From UBA7672 sp036733305 (lineage in GTDB: Bacteria; Pseudomonadota; Alphaproteobacteria; Caulobacterales; Hyphomonadaceae), in assembly GCA_036733305.1 (NCBI GenBank), contig DAINAT010000146.1, positions 1 through 6,854 on the forward strand: a DNA stretch of 6,854 nt. Direction: 5' to 3'. The notes under the pieces were generated by a model that saw only the letters and a list, made by a program, of their open reading frames with translations, searched no databases and had not been told where the DNA came from. Shown in pieces: positions 4,990 through 6,854 of the stretch; position 1 is the first letter of the stretch; each line of letters opens with the position of its first letter. A program made the translations under genes and the position numbers.

Positions 4990-5211
4990 ATGTCGGAGTC
5001 GCCTAGCGCCAAGAAGGTCGCTGCGAAGAAGCTGCTGATGGCGTGCTTCTTCGAGGGGCTTGCCATTGTCGCTGGTCTCATCGCTTACGCGCTGACTGGA
5101 AGCTGGCTCTGGATCGCCATCGGCGTTCTGGGTGGTCTCGGCTTCTCGCTGCCCGCCGCTATCGTTTTTATCCGTGCAAGCATGGAGGAGCGCGACCGTG
5201 CTTCTCGATAA
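4990..5211 (+). CDS. Small two-helix membrane protein of unknown function inside the nuo operon
   Basis: 73-residue protein I cannot assign to a named family. It has a short basic N-terminus (SAKKVAAKK, residues 6-14), a first hydrophobic helix at about 17-36, a tight turn around TGSW (36-39), a second Gly-rich helix at about 40-62 (IGVLGGLGF) and a charged C-terminus (RASMEERDR). The positive-inside rule suggests both ends face the cytoplasm. Start choice: ATG 4990 has GAGGGGA 9 nt upstream; in-frame ATGs at 4972 and 4981 would add six or three residues but are poorly spaced. Its last 14 nt overlap nuoF, and they and the codons just before carry the nuoF ribosome site, so it is coupled to nuoF. 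Small unassigned reading frames are known within nuo operons of Rhodobacter and Paracoccus. An accessory or assembly role in complex I is only an inference from position. Confidence 0.8.
   Translation: MSESPSAKKVAAKKLLMACFFEGLAIVAGLIAYALTGSWLWIAIGVLGGLGFSLPAAIVFIRASMEERDRASR
5184..5190 (+). promoter_or_regulatory. Shine-Dalgarno deciding the GTG start of nuoF
   Basis: GGAGGAG lies within the end of the small membrane gene, 7 nt before GTG at 5198. It selects this start over the in-frame ATG at 5132, which would add 22 residues unlike any NuoF N-terminus. Confidence 0.8.
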
Positions 5212-6505
5212 AGATCGCATTTTCACCAACCTGTACGGGCGCCAGGACTGGCGTCTGGAAGCCGCAAAGAAGCGCGGCGCGTGGAATTCCACGAAGGAGC
5301 TGATGCAGTTCGGCCCCGAGTGGATCTGCGACCAGATCAAGGCGTCGGGTCTGCGGGGCCGCGGCGGCGCTGGCTTCCCGACGGGCCTCAAGTGGACCTT
5401 CATGCCGAAGGTGGTGAAGGACCGTCCGCACTATCTCGTCGTGAACGCTGACGAATCCGAACCGGGCACCTGCAAGGACCGGGACATCATGCGCCACGAT
5501 CCGCACCTGCTGATCGAAGGCTGCCTGATCGCGTCGTACGCGATGCGTGCGAACAAGTGCTACATCTACCTCCGCGGCGAATACATCTTCGAGCGCGAGA
5601 CGCTGGAGAAGGCGGTTCTTGAAGCCTACGCCGCTGGTCTTGTCGGCAAGAATGCGTGCGGTTCGGGCTGGGATTTCGACATCTACATCCACCACGGAGC
5701 CGGCGCTTACATCTGCGGTGAAGAGACTGCGCTGCTCGAAAGCCTCGAAGGCAAGAAGGGCCAGCCGCGCCTGAAGCCGCCATTCCCGGCGAACGCCGGA
5801 CTCTATGGCTGCCCGACGACCGTGAACAACGTTGAATCGATCGCTGTTGCGCCGACAATTCTGCGCCGAGGCGCGGGCTGGTTCGCGGGCTTTGGCCGTC
5901 CGAACAACACGGGCACGAAGGTGTTTTGCATCTCCGGCCACGTTGAGCGGCCGTGCAATGTCGAAGAAGAGATGTCGATCCCGCTGAAGACGCTGATCGA
6001 AGAGCATTGCGGCGGCGTGCGCGGCGGCTGGGGCAATCTGAAGGCCATCATTCCGGGCGGATCGTCGGTGCCAATGATTCCGAAGGATATCTGCGATACC
6101 GTTCTGATGGACTTCGATGCGTTGCGCGACGTGAAGTCGGGCCTGGGCACCGCAGCCGTCATCGTCATGGACAAGTCGACGGACCTGATCCGCGCGATTG
6201 CGCGGCTTGCCTACTTCTACAAGCACGAGAGCTGCGGCCAGTGCACGCCGTGCCGTGAAGGCACGGGCTGGATGTGGCGCGTGCTTGAGCGGATGGTGAA
6301 GGGCGAGGCCGAAACCTCCGAGATCGATACGCTGCTGGATGTCTGCTCTCAGGTTGAGGGTCATACGATCTGCGCACTGGGCGACGCTGCTGCGTGGCCG
6401 ATCCAGGGCCTGATCCGGCACTTCCGTCAGGAAATCGAAGATCGCATCACGAACTACCGTCAGGGCCGGCCGCACGTGGCAGGCCACACGCTGGCGGCGG
6501 AGTAG
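5198..6505 (+). CDS. nuoF: NADH-quinone oxidoreductase subunit F, NADH/FMN-binding (51-kDa)
   Basis: 435-residue subunit that oxidises NADH, with FMN as first electron acceptor and [4Fe-4S] cluster N3. The glycine-rich nucleotide motif GLRGRGGAGFPTGLKW lies at about 51-66. The FMN-site region NADESEPGTCKDR (83-95) and the GAGAYICGEETALLESLEG block (167-185) follow. The N3 ligands are visible as Cys346, Cys349 and Cys352 (ESCGQCTPCREG) with Cys392 (HTICALGDA). The start is GTG at 5198, giving MLLDKDRIFTNLYG, the normal NuoF beginning. The full length fits the family. It partners with NuoE and NuoG. It overlaps the preceding small gene by 14 nt and is followed after 3 nt by nuoG. No key residue is missing. 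Confidence 0.98.
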   Translation: MLLDKDRIFTNLYGRQDWRLEAAKKRGAWNSTKELMQFGPEWICDQIKASGLRGRGGAGFPTGLKWTFMPKVVKDRPHYLVVNADESEPGTCKDRDIMRHDPHLLIEGCLIASYAMRANKCYIYLRGEYIFERETLEKAVLEAYAAGLVGKNACGSGWDFDIYIHHGAGAYICGEETALLESLEGKKGQPRLKPPFPANAGLYGCPTTVNNVESIAVAPTILRRGAGWFAGFGRPNNTGTKVFCISGHVERPCNVEEEMSIPLKTLIEEHCGGVRGGWGNLKAIIPGGSSVPMIPKDICDTVLMDFDALRDVKSGLGTAAVIVMDKSTDLIRAIARLAYFYKHESCGQCTPCREGTGWMWRVLERMVKGEAETSEIDTLLDVCSQVEGHTICALGDAAAWPIQGLIRHFRQEIEDRITNYRQGRPHVAGHTLAAE

Positions 6506-6508
6506 GGC

Positions 6509-6854
6509 ATGACCGATACCGTCAAACTCGTCGTCGATGGCGTCACGGTGGATGTTCCCAGGAACTTCACCATGCTGCAGGCCTGTGAAGCGGCTGGCGC
6601 TGAGATCCCACGCTTCTGCTATCACGAGCGCCTGTCGATCGCCGGCAACTGCCGTATGTGCCTTGTCGATTGGGTCGGTGCGCCGAAGCCGATTGCGTCG
6701 TGCGCCCAGACTGTTGGCGACATGGCGCCGAAGAAGGATGGCACGCCGCACGAGATTTCCACCAAGTCGCCGCGCGCCATCAAGGCCCGCAATGGCGTGA
6801 TGGAATTCCTGCTGATCAACCACCCGCTGGATTGCCCGATCTGCGACCAGGGCG
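6509..6854 (+). CDS. nuoG: NADH-quinone oxidoreductase subunit G (75-kDa), N-terminal part, cut by window edge
   Basis: First 115 codons, open to the right edge; the full protein is usually near 690 residues. The N-terminus is a plant-type [2Fe-2S] ferredoxin domain (cluster N1b) with ligands Cys37, Cys48, Cys51 and Cys65 (RFCYHERL, GNCRMCLVDW, ASCAQT). The beginning of the His/Cys-ligated [4Fe-4S] cluster N5 site follows at residues 105-112 (HPLDCPICDQG: His105, Cys109, Cys112); the fourth ligand would come just past the edge. The preceding EFLLINHPLDCP context is strongly conserved. The ATG at 6509 comes 3 nt after the nuoF stop, with GGAG (6499-6502) 6 nt upstream. NuoG is the largest subunit of the peripheral arm and relays electrons from NuoF toward NuoI. 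Confidence 0.96.
   Translation, partial: MTDTVKLVVDGVTVDVPRNFTMLQACEAAGAEIPRFCYHERLSIAGNCRMCLVDWVGAPKPIASCAQTVGDMAPKKDGTPHEISTKSPRAIKARNGVMEFLLINHPLDCPICDQG

Noticed and set aside
5132..5197. Upstream in-frame ATG for nuoF
   Set aside because: Adds 22 residues unlike NuoF and lies deep inside the small membrane gene; GTG 5198 has GGAGGAG at 7 nt.
5168..6823. 551-codon antisense frame opposite nuoF and into nuoG
   Set aside because: Same codon-bias effect; the translation has no recognisable domain and spans three well-supported + strand genes.

Overview
The window is a conventional stretch of a GC-rich alphaproteobacterial chromosome. It holds the front of a respiratory complex I (nuo) operon, preceded by a tRNA-Asp gene and the end of a type II secretion gene. 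The alphaproteobacterial assignment rests on separate nuoC and nuoD genes, the NuoA and NuoD sequences (NuoD reads very like the mitochondrial 49-kDa subunit), a NuoE with a Pro-rich tail, and a small extra gene inside the nuo operon. A Caulobacterales/Hyphomonadales-type organism is plausible but not proven: the putative tRNA promoter resembles the Caulobacter housekeeping consensus.

Layout. Bases 1-714 are the 3' part of a gspN-like gene, whose start lies outside the window. Bases 752-780 look like a promoter for tRNA-Asp(GTC) at 806-882, and a 9-bp inverted repeat brackets the tRNA. Bases 883-1547 carry no convincing protein gene. They hold an intrinsic terminator-like hairpin (1110-1132), several perfect palindromes (1197-1345), and a nuo leader with a GC-rich hairpin and a doubtful 32-codon upstream ORF. 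From 1548 to the right edge all genes are on the + strand and tightly packed: nuoA, nuoB, nuoC, nuoD, nuoE, a 73-residue two-helix membrane protein of unknown role, nuoF and the first 115 codons of nuoG. Stop/start overlaps occur at A/B, B/C, D/E and orf73/F. The other junctions are 2 nt (C/D), 3 nt (F/G) and 14 nt (E/orf73). A single polycistronic, translationally coupled mRNA is therefore likely.

How the genes work together. NuoE, NuoF and NuoG form the NADH-oxidising module (FMN and the first Fe-S clusters). NuoB, NuoC and NuoD form the connecting module that carries electrons to cluster N2 and the quinone site. NuoA is a membrane subunit beside the quinone cavity. All cluster and quinone-site residues I could check are present. 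The remaining membrane subunits (nuoH onward) presumably lie beyond the right edge.

I do not see a new biological system here. The items most worth a second look are the small membrane gene between nuoE and nuoF, the leader-trailer inverted repeat around the tRNA, and the structured 665-bp gap upstream of nuoA.
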